NCBI GenBank assembly: GCA_028095005.1 | Contig: CM051460.1 | Coordinates: 65,697,676-65,761,675, forward strand | Direction of reading: 5' to 3' | DNA: 64,000 bases | DNA from: Rhynchospora pubera | Taxonomy: Eukaryota; Streptophyta; Magnoliopsida; Poales; Cyperaceae | Shown: positions 1-10,692 of the stretch, piece after piece | Layout: each line of letters begins with the position of its first letter | Numbering within the stretch: position 1 is the first letter of the stretch | The notes under the pieces: generated by a model | Seen by the model: only the letters and a program-made list of their open reading frames with translations | Databases searched by the model: none | What the model was told of the DNA's origin: nothing | Made by a program: the position numbers and the translations under genes

Positions 1-1931
1 TGCATTTAAGACTTGAAACTTTTAGGTATGAAAATAGACATACATAGGCAGCTCCTGTAATTTTTACAAAATTTTTAGATAGTTATTTGAAGGGTTTCGA
101 GGCTTGAACTTTCAGACATTTTCTGACACGATTTGCTGGAACAGATTTCTGAAACTTGATTCTGTCTGATTTCGAAAATTCATTATAATTAATCTGTATG
201 TCCAAAAATTATGAAATTTTTACAGGAGTTACGTCCTAGTATGTTTCATTCACAGTTAAATTTTTATTTGATTCCGTTCAGCCGTTCGTAAAATAAAAAG
301 GATTTTGTAAACTGTCAAAAATGCCCTTCACTGGTTGTACCAGAATTTGTCCAGCGCTGTTGTTTTACCGTTGTGTGCTGATTTTTAACATTGTTAACCA
401 CTGTTTAGTGTTTGTAATAATCTACTGGTACAACTAATAAGGTGTACTATAATTGTATGAGGTAATCAAAGGAACAAATCAAATCCGTCACTTTATCTAC
501 GAATTTGTTGAATGTGAATTGTTATTGTTTGCTTGCTTAAATAAGGACTTAGCCTAGTATTGTTAATGTAGAGTCTGGGCAGGTTTTCGAGCCGGATATG
601 GCTGGTACAACTGAGGGTCTGTATGATTATTGTTGGCTAGCTGATGTTATTGTGTTATCAGGTACGGATTTCACTTGAGTTTTAATTATATGTGACATAA
701 GTTTTGATTGTGCTTATTATTATTATTGTTATTATTATCATTATGCATTCTGAATTCATAATTGGAATTTTGTTCATGAGATCATTTTGTGAAATTGTAT
801 ATTGATGTATGATTGGAAAGTGGCATATTGAATGGTATCCGATTGAAATGTTGGAAAATGACATATTGAATGGTATCCGATTGAAATGTGATTTGATTGA
901 GGAAGTACAGCTTGTGTGGTTGAGATAGACACTCGTAATGTTTGGAGGTGGAGTCATGACCCATCCTACCAAGCACCGTGTAATAAGCGCTTATGTACCG
1001 GGACTCAGTAGGTCTAGTCTGGAATGGACCGGAGTGTGAGTGTTCCCAGCTTGCTTGTACATTTTGATGATTTAAATTGATTGAATTATGTATGAATTGA
1101 ATTGGCCGTTGGCATCCATCTATAGGGTGGTTCGCGGTATCTGAAGGAAATGACTGAAATGATTGACTTGTGATAAACCAGACTTGCATATTAGGTAATT
1201 GCCCAACCAATTGAGTCGGCTTTTGCTATACATTGACATTTGAATTGTTATGGAATTGATGCCGAGCTCACATTGCATATTGCATTGATTTAATTAATTT
1301 TGACATTGCTATTCTGCTTTGAACAAGAGGTGAATGTTTTTACACGGTAATTGATATATAACGATTAATTATTTTTTTTTCTAAGGAATTGAAATGACAA
1401 TTGGTATATTCTGAATTTTAAAGGATTTTGAATAGTATTGAATTTCTTTGTCTAATTGCATTGCTTGATCGAAAGTCTAGTTTTAATGTTATTTGAAATA
1501 AAAAGAAATGAAATTTGATTTGGATTTGGTTTGACTCAGTCTTGTATTTAGTTCCAACACATGATAATCAAAACTCAAGTGGCTGGAACTGAATACCGTA
1601 CTGAGATAAATTTTATTTATCTCATTCCGTACTTTTGCATTGTTTTCCACGATTGGTTGTGGGTTCCAGGTTTCAGGTCAAGTGCTGGACAGCAGGACGA
1701 GTAGCGAGCCATTGGATACTGTGGTTAGCAACCTATATTTACCAGACCTTGTAGGATTTAATTCATATTGAAGTTATTAGTTATAAATTTATAATTGACA
1801 CGTATATTAATTGTGTATAATTAACAGTAATTCGTAAAATGAGTGGTTCTAAGCCTTGCGGGTGCGGTAGGCATCCGCGGCGGGCACTCCGTCGCATGTT
1901 GTTCAGGTACAGTATTCGACGGGGTGTCACA
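1..1931. mobile_element. Probable partial LTR of a Gypsy-like retrotransposon
   Basis: No convincing protein is encoded. The stretch ends in GGGGTGTCACA, which resembles the CA end of plant Gypsy (Tekay/Del type) LTRs whose start is TGTCACACC. The text before it also resembles such LTRs, with mixed AT-rich blocks and a GC-rich block at about 1855-1931. The other end lies outside the window and no target duplication can be tested. The family assignment rests on the terminal motif only; it could also be other old repeat DNA. Confidence 0.35.
823..889. repeat. Two-copy tandem repeat, period about 38 bp
   Basis: The segment beginning CATATTGAATGGTATCC occurs twice, at about 824 and 862, with the intervening spacer nearly conserved. 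It lies inside the LTR-like stretch. Confidence 0.75.
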
Positions 1932-2192
1932 TGTGGTTGAACCGTTGAAATGAAAATTTTCTCATCCTACTAATGGCCACACAACAAATTAATAAGGTTC
2001 TTTGCTCAAATAAATATTTAGGTATTTCACAATTCTTCCATGCAGTATGTCTCCTTTTTATTTTTCATACTTTTCATTTGTATTCTTATTTGTAGGACTA
2101 TACTTTTGTTTAGCATTGCCTTCATGAATTAAATGTGTCTTTTACATATATCAAGCGAGAGATTCAATTTGTTATATGAGGTTGGTATTTAG

Positions 2193-2309
2193 ATACTTTC
2201 AATTGAGATACGATATTAATTTGAACTATTTATACTTTCAATTGAGATACGATATTAATTTGAACTATTTATACTTTCAATTGAGATACGATATTAATTT
2301 GAACTGTTA
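2193..2309. repeat. Three tandem copies of a 39-bp unit
   Basis: Units start at 2193, 2232 and 2271 with ATACTTTCAATTGAGATACG. The copies are almost identical, differing near the end of the third, so the expansion is recent. No gene overlaps it. Confidence 0.9.
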
Positions 2310-3306
2310 GATACCGTGACCTGATATGGGTATTGATCTAATGGAATATTAGACCACCTTGTCGCTGATATGGGTATTTAATTAATTGTGTGATCTTTCT
2401 CAACAAATCTGAAACGACATTGTATCTAATTAATTGATTTTCTTGTCAATTAGATGGTTTATTACCATATTTTGTTTAGTCACATTTCCACTCTCCATCT
2501 TCTTTCTAATTCTAATAAATGTAAAAGATTGTCTTTTAGAAAATTATATATACATGTTATCTACTCTGTTTTGGTTTTCTTATCTGAACCATTTATCAGG
2601 AATGCAAAATTTTCAAGTATGACAAGGTGAAGGGCAAATGGAAAGAGAGACCTGAAAGTGTTGCCTCTTATTCTTTTTTCTTTTTTTTAGTTTGTGTTTT
2701 CTAATCTTACATGCGTTTCACTTTAAGTAGCAAAATATATGTATATATGTTCTTGTTTTTACATTTGTCTTTATACCGTGAAAATCTCTTTCTAGATTCA
2801 ATGGAAAATGTTGACCTTTCTATTTTCGACTCATTGGTTTTGGCTCAGTATTATTATTGGATACGCTCAAGATGCTCTGACATAGGCTGCCGTAGATTTT
2901 GAATGTTTTTTATTATTATTGTAGATTCTGACGAGTACAAATAATTTTAGATTTATCATGTCAGAAAAGAATGTTTGTTATTGCTGTAGATTGAGACGAT
3001 TCTAATCACAATCACCATATTTCACAAGTATTAGAAAAAAGAAAACTTTGATTGCAGTTTTATGTTGATAGCTGTAAAGATTTGTTCAAAATTTTGATAC
3101 TGTATCAGAGTAAGCAATTTAGAATTTCCTTTATATGTAAGTTAGAAATATCCTATGGACTTTGACCATGTATAGAAGTAATTGATTAAAAGGACTACAT
3201 ATTTTTTGTCCGTATAGATCTCTTTTTAATTGTATGAGATTAATTATGAGATGACGTTATCTTTTGTTTCCTTTGTATAAAATTGTTTTTTTAATGTCAG
3301 ATTTAG

Positions 3307-3428
3307 ATGTTTTTTTTCTATTTCCTTGTTTCTACAAAAATCTTTCTAAAAGATAAAATGTGCCAGGTGTTTTTTTTTTCTATTTCCTTGTTTCTATAAA
3401 AATCTTTCTAAAGATAAAATGTGCCAGA
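3307..3428. repeat. Tandem duplication of about 60 bp
   Basis: The block from the T tract through TATTTCCTTGTTTCTA to AAAATGTGCCAG is present twice back to back, with single-base and T-tract length differences. Confidence 0.85.
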
Positions 3429-3969
3429 TGCGTGTATAAATTGATGATGATGCAATTTATGTCTAGGTCACTACTTCATCAAGGGTTCCTTGTGCGGTCT
3501 GTATTTTATTTTTCATTTTTTTTTCTCTTAAGTGCCATAACTCTTCATCCAATAATATATTGTGTTGTTTATAAGATTAATAAATAAGAAATTGTTTCAA
3601 TTATTATTTTTATTTTGCATTCTATTATGAAGTGTAAAAAGTGAAATATTAGAAAAAACATTAAGCAGCTTATAATTGAACTTCATGCAATATTATAATT
3701 ATTTTAATTATAACTTGATTTATATATTTAAAAATTACCCGCATATTGAGCGGGCACTGCTGCTAGTAATAGAAGAAATTAATGGGAACATTGGATCAAG
3801 ATGTCGAGGAGAGTTACACTGACAGCACAAACAAGTTGGATGCCGGAGCTCTCTTCGTCCTCAAATCCTGAGGTACCTACTCTCTTCTTTCTTCTCTCAT
3901 GCAAGTTTACTTAGTTTGCTACTTCAGTTCAGTTTTTTATCAAGGAATCAAATTAAGCTATCTAGCAAG

Positions 3970-4911
3970 TAGTGAACATCCAAAAGCCTCTGATCCTGGA
4001 CCCGGCCCTGGCTAAGCCTTTCTAACACAAAGGGCCGGCCCGACCTCTCTAAGCCCTTAAGAAGGGCTAGGGCTTAGAGAGGCCAGGCTTTGAAAGGGTC
4101 AGGCCACAATCTCAACTGAAGAGAGGTCTAGAGAGGCCAGGACCTAAAGAAGTCAGGCTTTGGAAGGGCCAGGGCCTAAAGAGGCCAGGCTTTGGAAGGG
4201 CCATGGCCTAGAGAAGCCAGGCTTTGGAAGGACCAGGGCCTAAAGAGGCCAGATTTAGGAAGGGTCTAAGGTCTAGAGTGACCGAAATTATGAATAATCA
4301 GGCACAATCTCAAGTGAAAGGTAAGATCCGATCTGATACAATGTAAATTAAACAGATCATTTCAAATAATATTTTAATTTTTTAACATGGTGTTAAGAAA
4401 AGTTAAAAATATATACATATTTCTCAATATTTTACGTTACATTATTTCATACATTTGTAATTCTATAATTTATTTTAATTCATTAATACATTAACAAATT
4501 TTTTTATGTTATTATAATATAACTTGTCTTAAACCCAAATTAAAGATGAAAAAAAAATATATTATATATAATGAAAAATAAATGTGTAAAATTATATTTA
4601 AATAATTTATAGTATTTTTATTATCTTTTATAAATAAAAATTATTCATCTTAAATATAGTTTTAATAAATATTTTAAAAAATATATTGTCTGTCCGTCGG
4701 CCCTTCAGGCCCTTCAAACCCGACCTCTCGAAACCCGAAGGGCCTAAAAGGGTCAGACTTGAGAAGGGCCAGGCTTGATCTTTAAATTTAAGCCCTTCTA
4801 AGTCCACCCCTTCCAAAATCCTCCCTATGTTCGGTCCGGCCCGGCTCTTGAGTAGGCCATTTTAGATCCGGTCTCCCGAGAGCCCGGCCCGACCTTGGAA
4901 GGCGTTCACTA
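3970..4911. mobile_element. Non-autonomous hAT transposon in intron 1 of the transporter pseudogene
   Basis: The ends are TAGTGAAC and GTTCACTA, flanked by a perfect 8-bp target duplication CTAGCAAG (3962-3969 and 4912-4919). Short terminal inverted repeats starting TAG and an 8-bp duplication define hAT elements. The 942-bp body encodes no transposase. GGCC-rich direct and inverted subterminal repeats flank an AT-rich centre, as in hAT elements whose transposase binds subterminal motifs. Confidence 0.85.
4122..4285. repeat. Imperfect 32-bp tandem repeats inside the hAT element
   Basis: The motif CAGGCTTTGGAAGGGCC recurs at 32-base steps (CAG at 4154, 4186, 4218 and, diverged, 4250). AGGGCCTAAAGAGGC-like spacers lie between copies. 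Related inverted copies occur near the other end of the element at about 4698-4775. Confidence 0.8.
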
Positions 4912-5395
4912 CTAGCAAGTTACTTGCTTCTCCTTCCTTCCATCATACCGTACCTGCTGGTACTGGCTACTAGCTGGTCATCGCATTTCATTAATCATAT
5001 CAAATTCAATAAATTAATTAACATTGCTTAATTAGCCTGCTCCTATCTACCTACCTCACTTGCTCTGCTTCCTCTATGTTTGATTTTAATTAGCCAATTT
5101 TTCCAACACAGAACATACATAGATCTAAAAAGATAACAATATGATGGTTGCTTCTCATTGCAGGGTCATGGATCCATTGCGGGTATCATCTCACAACCGC
5201 GATTGTGGCGACAGCACTGCTGAGCTTGCCGTTAGCCTTTGCATCAATAGGGTGGACAGCAGGAGTTGTCTGCCTTGTTCTGGGGACTGTCGTCAGTTTC
5301 TACTCTTACAACCTCATTTCTCATGTCCTTGAGCACCATGCTCAAATTGGTCGCCGCCAGCTCCGCTTCAGGGATATGGCCAATGATCTACTTGG

Positions 5396-5960
5396 CCGTG
5401 ATTTTTATATACCGAAAAAACCAAAAATGATATTTTAATAAAAAATCTTTGATTCAAACATTTAGAGGAATAAACATGTCAGTGCGCAGCTAGCTTGCGC
5501 AGGCTCTGACGGCGCCAGTGGCAGTGGCGCTGGCATGTTAGCAGGGATCTAACCTCATTAATCAATGGTTGTTGGGTAGGAATTATACGCAGTTAATTAC
5601 TCATGTAGGAATACAATTAATATACAGAAAATGTTACTTTTACCCCTTGGTTCACGCGCTTATGGGTAGGAATGCAATTAATATACAGTGGATGGTACTT
5701 TTTTTTCCCTAGGTTCACCCGCCATACAATTTTTTTTTAATTAAATAATCTCCCTTGTAATGTGTTGAGGACAAAGTACAAACAATATAGGGCCACATCA
5801 TTAAATTTCTGAAAATTGCCTTCGGGATAAAAGAAGATGCCCGCGCCACTGGCAGTGGCGCGGGCTCTCTACCTGCGCACTGATATGTTTATTTCTCTTG
5901 AGTCAAAAGTTTTTTTTTTTAAATATCCTTTTAAGTTATTTCGGTATATAAAAATCACGG
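5396..5960. mobile_element. Mutator-like MITE at the exon 2/intron 2 border
   Basis: A 565-bp insertion is flanked by the 9-bp duplication TCTACTTGG (5387-5395 and 5961-5969), the length typical of Mutator-like elements. The inverted ends begin CCGTGATTTTTATATACCG. Similarity continues inward through the GC-rich blocks around GCCACTGGCAGTGGCGC at about 5510-5535 and 5846-5866, so the arms exceed 100 bp. There is no coding capacity. The target was the last codons of exon 2 and the splice donor. Confidence 0.88.
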
Positions 5961-7419
5961 TCTACTTGGTGAGTCCTTAATTTATGATTGCTTTCTATGT
6001 AATATTTCACCCTTACAATTATTTATTTTTCTTGATGAATGATTGTGATGTGATGATGCGGTGGGATGCAGGGTCTGGATGGGGGCGGTACTATGTGGGT
6101 CCCATTCAATTTGCAGTCTGCTTCGGCACAGTTGTCGGCTCCATTCTTCTTGCTGGCCAGAGCTTAAAGGTTTCCTTCCCACCCCTCTTTAACTGCATCA
6201 CTTTTGTCTCATCTACTTATAAAAGTTGCATATATTATTCCTAAACCATCTTCTTAATTAATTTCCAGGCCATTTATCTAATTGCGTATCCTGATGGCAC
6301 AATCAAACTCTATGTATTCATCATCATCTTTGGGGCTTTATCACTAGTCCTCGCTCAAATGCCGTCCTTCCACTCATTGCGGCATGTGAACCTCGTCTCT
6401 CTCGTGCTCTGCCTCATCTACAGCCTCTGCGCCACTGTCGGCTCCATCTATGCCGGACACTCTAACAAAGCCCCTTCCAGGGACTACTCCATTCTAGGAA
6501 GCAGCACACAGCACACTTTTGGAGTATTCAATGCTATTTCCATCATCGCTGCCACGTTTGGAAATGGAATCGTCCCTGAGATACAGGCAACTGCATCGGC
6601 ACCGGCAACAGGCAAATGTTCAAGGGGCTTGGACTGTGTTATGCAGTTATGGTGATGACATTCTTCAGTGTTGCAATCTCAGGGTACTGGGCATTCGGAA
6701 ACCAGTCGGAAAGCCCCATCATCAGCAACTTCGTGGTCGACGGCGACAATCTCATTCCCATGTGGCTCATCTACCTCTCCAACATTTTCCCCCTCCTTCA
6801 GCTCTTTGCCGTTGCTACCGTACTACTTCTCCCTCTTCCTTACCCCCTCATTTTCATTACACCGTTCTCTTTGCATATATATGCACATATATAATAGTGT
6901 GTATTAGATATGCACTTTTTGAGTGTTCAATTTTAGCTATCTTAAGCATAATTCATAGACAGTGAATGATAAATTCAATTAATCAATTAATTTAATTAGG
7001 TGTACCTGCAACCCACAAATGATTTGTTGGAATGCCGATGCAACCAAGGGTCAGTTCTCAGCCCGCAACGTCATTCCACGGATTCTACTGCGGTCGGCAG
7101 CAATTGCCACGGCAACTACATTTGCAGCCATGCTCCCTTTCTTCGGAGACATCAATGCAATCTTAGGGGCCTTTGGCTTTCTGCCCCTCGACTTTGTTCT
7201 CCCCTCAATCTTCTACAACATCACTTTCAAGCCCTCACGACATAGCCTCGTTTTTTGGATCAACACGCTTCTCATTGGTGTCTTTGCAACACTGACATTG
7301 CTGGGATCCATCTCTGCAGTTCGTCAGATAGTTTTGGATGCCAAGAACTATAAGCTCTTTGCAAATGTGTGATGTCAATCTCTCCTTTTTTTTTCTCCCT
7401 CTGTTTTCCTTGCCGTTCT

Positions 7420-7613
7420 TCTTGGACTCTACATACTTTATAAGAGACTTGGAAGAGCAGGAGTTGCAATTGATCTTCGATTGCTATGCTTTCCATCCTT
7501 TTAGTCTTGACGAATATGGTGATTTGCAAGCAATTGGAGATGAGATAGTAAAAAAGCTTCATGGCAGCCCGTTAGCAGCAAGGGTAATTGGAAGCTTACT
7601 AAACAAGCCCTAA
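7420..7613 (+). pseudogene. NB-ARC (NBS-LRR resistance protein) fragment
   Basis: About 60 codons read like the end of the NB domain and the ARC1 region of a coiled-coil NBS-LRR immune receptor: AFHPFSLDEYGDLQAIGDEI, then a GLPL-type motif with serine in its second position (GSPLAARVIGSLLN). A stop follows at once. No P-loop, kinase-2 or LRR coding lies nearby, so this is a small displaced relic of a gene of roughly 900-1,200 residues. It begins only about 50 bases after the stop of the transporter pseudogene, in the same orientation. Confidence 0.75.
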
Positions 7614-8376
7614 GTACTTATTCACTGTGGTGTATGTATATCAATTGATCTCCATTTTTACCCCGTCTGATAATTTTCAATTCGGCCAGGTTTCTGACTT
7701 TTTGTAATGACACATTATAGATAATGACTTAATCCTGCAATTAGATTACATGTATTGGAATGCGTGGGCATGTGACCCCCGTTTACCATGTGCCTGTGTT
7801 TGACAAACTTTAGAAGAAATAATTTTCGCAATAAGCATGCAGTCAGGAAAAGACTATACTACAAAAGGAAAAACAAAAATGCACTTTAGGAGCAAAAAAA
7901 GAAATATTGGAAACAAAGCATTACTATCTTAACTTTCAAAATATGTAATTGCATTTGATTAAGGGTTATAAATACAATTAAGAGTTTTTGCAGTTTTATC
8001 TGTATCGTTGTAATAAACGTTTGCTTTTCATAATGAAAAGTGGTAAGCCTTGTAGGCTTACTTATTTTTAAAAAGAAAATAACTGCAATTAAGATGTATT
8101 GCAGCAGAGCAATCAAAACGTCTCCTCATTAATGATGACAATTGGCTTGCTAAAAGATATTAGCAAGAACTAGATTTTGGAAAGCAATTTTCCAATGACT
8201 TTTCCTTTCCATTTTCATGCCACATCTGGCTTGATTGAGGAGGTTAGCATTAGGGTACAGTTGATTGGTTGATTTGCCATTAAATTCATTTAGTCAGATT
8301 GCTCCTTCTGCCTGCAACCATAGCATTTTCTGACAAGAGCTGTTGCTCAAGTCTGGCAGTCAGGAGGAGAACGGAT
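7614..8376. other. Intergenic stretch, nothing recognised
   Basis: AT-rich sequence with short random frames only. No terminal repeats or target duplications were found. Confidence 0.5.
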
Positions 8377-8559
8377 TCAGTAGAGCAGAGGCCTGGCGAT
8401 GAGAGCATGGGTGTCCCATCCGGTCTTCTTGGCATCGCACATTAACATAAACAGCTCCCTGCTGATGTAATCCAGCATCAACTGCAGTCCCTCCTCAGCA
8501 GTCAGCACCACCTTCTGTACCAAGCCCATGTTTCTCTCCAGCCAGTACAAGTAGTTCAC
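8377..8559 (-). CDS. Possible terminal exon of an unidentified gene
   Basis: On the minus strand a good acceptor (GTTTTCAG) stands just before an open frame of 60 codons, beginning VNYLYWLERNMGLVQKVVL and ending ALIARPLLY-stop. The codon composition and hydrophobic spacing look coding. I do not recognise the family, and no upstream exon was found before the Copia element at 10.3 kb. It may be the last exon of a gene broken or separated by later insertions, or a gene relic. A chance open frame is not excluded. Confidence 0.35.
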   Translation of the reverse strand: MNYLYWLERNMGLVQKVVLTAEEGLQLMLDYISRELFMLMCDAKKTGWDTHALIARPLLY

Positions 8560-8848
8560 CTGAAAACACCGACTTGAACTTGTATTTTGTTATGCACTTC
8601 TTCAGAATAATCTACATGCAATGCAATCGGTTATTTAGACAAATTACCAAATACAGAATTATGGTTTATTATAATAAAATTATTGAGCGTTCTAATTTTA
8701 AGGCTATATATCTTGATCAGATACTTTTTTCGAAGTAATTAAACCAAAAACTACACATACACAGAGTATATTTATTACTAACATTGAACAAAAGGAAACT
8801 TAAGTAACTAACAGAGAAGTTTTCATTATTTTTGAGCTAGTATATATG

Positions 8849-9030
8849 CAGTGGCGGATCTAGAAAAAATATTTAGGTGGGTCTGACAACCTCTGTTTAA
8901 GTCGTCAGCCCCACCTTTGAGTGCTTCAATGGCATAAAAAATTAGCTGGGGCTAAAGGGGGGGCTCCAAGGGCTCGACGGCGTGAGGTGGGGCTCTAGCC
9001 CCACCCGCCCCGGTGGTAGATCCGCCCCTG
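8849..9030. mobile_element. hAT MITE (CAGTGGCGGATC family), copy 1
   Basis: The ends are CAGTGGCGGATCTA and TAGATCCGCCCCTG, flanked by the perfect 8-bp duplication TATATATG (8841-8848 and 9031-9038). It is 182 bp and non-coding. Related copies lie at 51785 and 63054. Confidence 0.9.
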
Positions 9031-9038
9031 TATATATG

Positions 9039-10274
9039 CATCCTTCGTCTTTGAGGAGCTAAGAAATGTACTGGTGTGAGTTCAGAAAGATTTAGCATGT
9101 AAAAATTCGCGCAGGCATCCTATTAAGGACTAGGGAGCAACATAAACACTTACAAGTTTGGTATGGATTAAGGGTCCTCAGTTGAATTACAATTTCAGGT
9201 TGCAGAAGAAGAGCCAGAGGAGCAGAAGAACAAATGTTGTTAATTAGCCAACGCTATTAATTCCGATGGTTATTCAAATGAACTTGCTCTCCATACAATA
9301 AATACATTGACGCTAGCTTAAATTAATTCAACCGTATCAATTTATTTATTCATTTACCCTATGCTTAGATCTTCTCCGGATATCCTTTTAGTAGCGAAAC
9401 TTGGAACAAGTCAAAACAATACTCCAAATCTCCAAATCGTTTGCAGAATGTATGTTTTATTTTTCGATGAGAGAATTTACCACAGAACACCAAATAAGGA
9501 AACGCCGTCTAATTCGCCGGAGTATATTCGGCCTACAGCAGCAAGGCATATCCGCCCATAAGGCCCTTTTGGAAAAATTAACTGACAATTTTCATTTTCT
9601 GAAAAAATTAAAAGTAATATGAAAGCATTATTCAATTTCGGTTTTGTTACTAATTTAATCAGAATTTAACAATCAGTTCGCAATATCGTTCTTGAAAGAA
9701 CGATACTGATTTTGTTCTTTGAACGAATGATATTAACTGATACCGTTCTTTGTAATATCGTTAACGCTATCAGTAATGAACTAATGATCTTGCAAAGAAT
9801 GAAATTGCAAACATGTTATTAAAATTCCGATTAAATTAGTAACAAAATCGAAATTTAATAATATTTTATTTTTTATTTCGGGGATGTTGACGGGCTTTTC
9901 CCAATTTTTGAGAATACCATCTATCCACCTTTTCTTTTATTTCTGAGATTCACAAATAAATTTTGAAAAATTTAGTCCGATGGGTCTAGTTTTTTATATG
10001 ATACAAAATCGCCACGATTAATTGAAAATTTTTCTCATACTGCAATAAATTAATATACAATAAATCAAATGACTACCGTAACAACGTTACGATACTTAGA
10101 TAAATTAAAAGAATAATTTTGTATTGCTACAATAAAAAACAATTCCTTATATTAATATCTGTCTATAAAATCCATCAAAAAAAAAATTCACAGTAGATTA
10201 TATTTAGTATACCAAGAAAATGGGTCTCAAATTCCTACGTACCTTGGCAAATGTGATACAAAGAACTGACAGAA
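9039..10274. other. Intergenic stretch with an inverted repeat
   Basis: No gene is supported. An inverted repeat with arms of about 42 bp lies at 9626-9670 and 9819-9863, both containing a version of TTTTGTTACTAATTTAATC. The loop holds further small palindromes around AACGATA. This may be the core of a foldback MITE, but no target duplication was found. A short acceptor-preceded frame ending KNKCC-stop at about 9201-9242 was noticed but is too short to call. Confidence 0.5.
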
Positions 10275-10279
10275 GATGT

Positions 10280-10623
10280 TATTGGAATATATGGCAATAT
10301 AATCAGACGCTACAGGGGTTCTCTAGAGTATCAGATCATATCTTTAAAGATAGGAAGCGTATTTGTGCTGGTTGTGTACTTTAGTTTTTTACTTTATTTA
10401 CGATTGCAAAATAAGGTATGAAATAAAGTAGGAAATAGAAAGATTGCTATCTCTGGATTCATTGCTTGTATGATATATTCTCTTCTTCCTAGTGTAAGAG
10501 AGGTTGAGCCAGATAATAGGCGTGAAACACTTTGTAACAATTTTCAATTGATGAAATAATATTGGGTGGGAAGGGAGTTTACAGGGAGTCTTGTGTTCTT
10601 GTTTTATTCCTTTTTTTTATACA
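10280..10623 (+). repeat. 5' LTR of the Copia element
   Basis: It runs from TATTGGAATATATGG to TTTTATACA, 344 bp, and is identical to the 3' LTR. The transcription start and TATA box were not assigned with confidence. Confidence 0.95.
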
Positions 10624-10692
10624 TGGTATCAGAGCGGGTTGAGATTTTGCTCATATAGAAATCGAAACCAATTATTCCTTTACTCTCTTACT

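Larger units (their letters stand above)
1932..3781. other. AT-rich intergenic stretch without a recognisable gene
   Basis: Only short open frames in AT-rich DNA are present, with no domain or splice-supported exon. Two local tandem duplications are listed separately. The last part leads into the transporter pseudogene and may hold its 5'UTR and promoter, but no clear TATA box was assigned. Confidence 0.5.
3782..7372 (+). pseudogene. GAT1-type amino acid/GABA transporter pseudogene
   Basis: Five exons can be recognised at 3782-3872, 5164-5397, 6072-6169, 6269-6819 and 7000-7372. Their translation follows plant GAT1-type transporters of the AAAP family (plasma-membrane proton-coupled GABA/amino acid importers), including LDAGALFVLKS, HLTTAIVATALLSLP, WGRYYVGPIQ, AQMPSFHSLRHVN, GYWAFG and AMLPFFGD and the C-terminal YKLFANV. 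Three lesions break it. Codon 30 is TGA (3869-3871), where relatives have a basic residue; CGA to TGA would explain it. One base is missing at about 6612-6616 in exon 4. About 8 bases are missing near 7033-7040 in exon 5. Adding back 1 and 8 bases restores the phase of both exons. Intron 1 carries a hAT element and the exon 2/intron 2 border a MITE. Identity of the family is firm; loss of function is inferred. Confidence 0.88.

Noticed and set aside
682..1210. Overlapping minus-strand frames of 96 and 142 codons
   Set aside because: They consist of translated low-complexity and duplicated LTR-like DNA, with no domain and no splice context.
2193..2309. CRISPR-like array
   Set aside because: The units are contiguous 39-bp tandem copies without unique spacers, and the DNA is eukaryotic.
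5141..5438. Independent small proteins starting near 5141-5148
   Set aside because: The sequence is exon 2 of the transporter pseudogene with an intron acceptor at 5162-5163; the apparent C-terminus is translated MITE.
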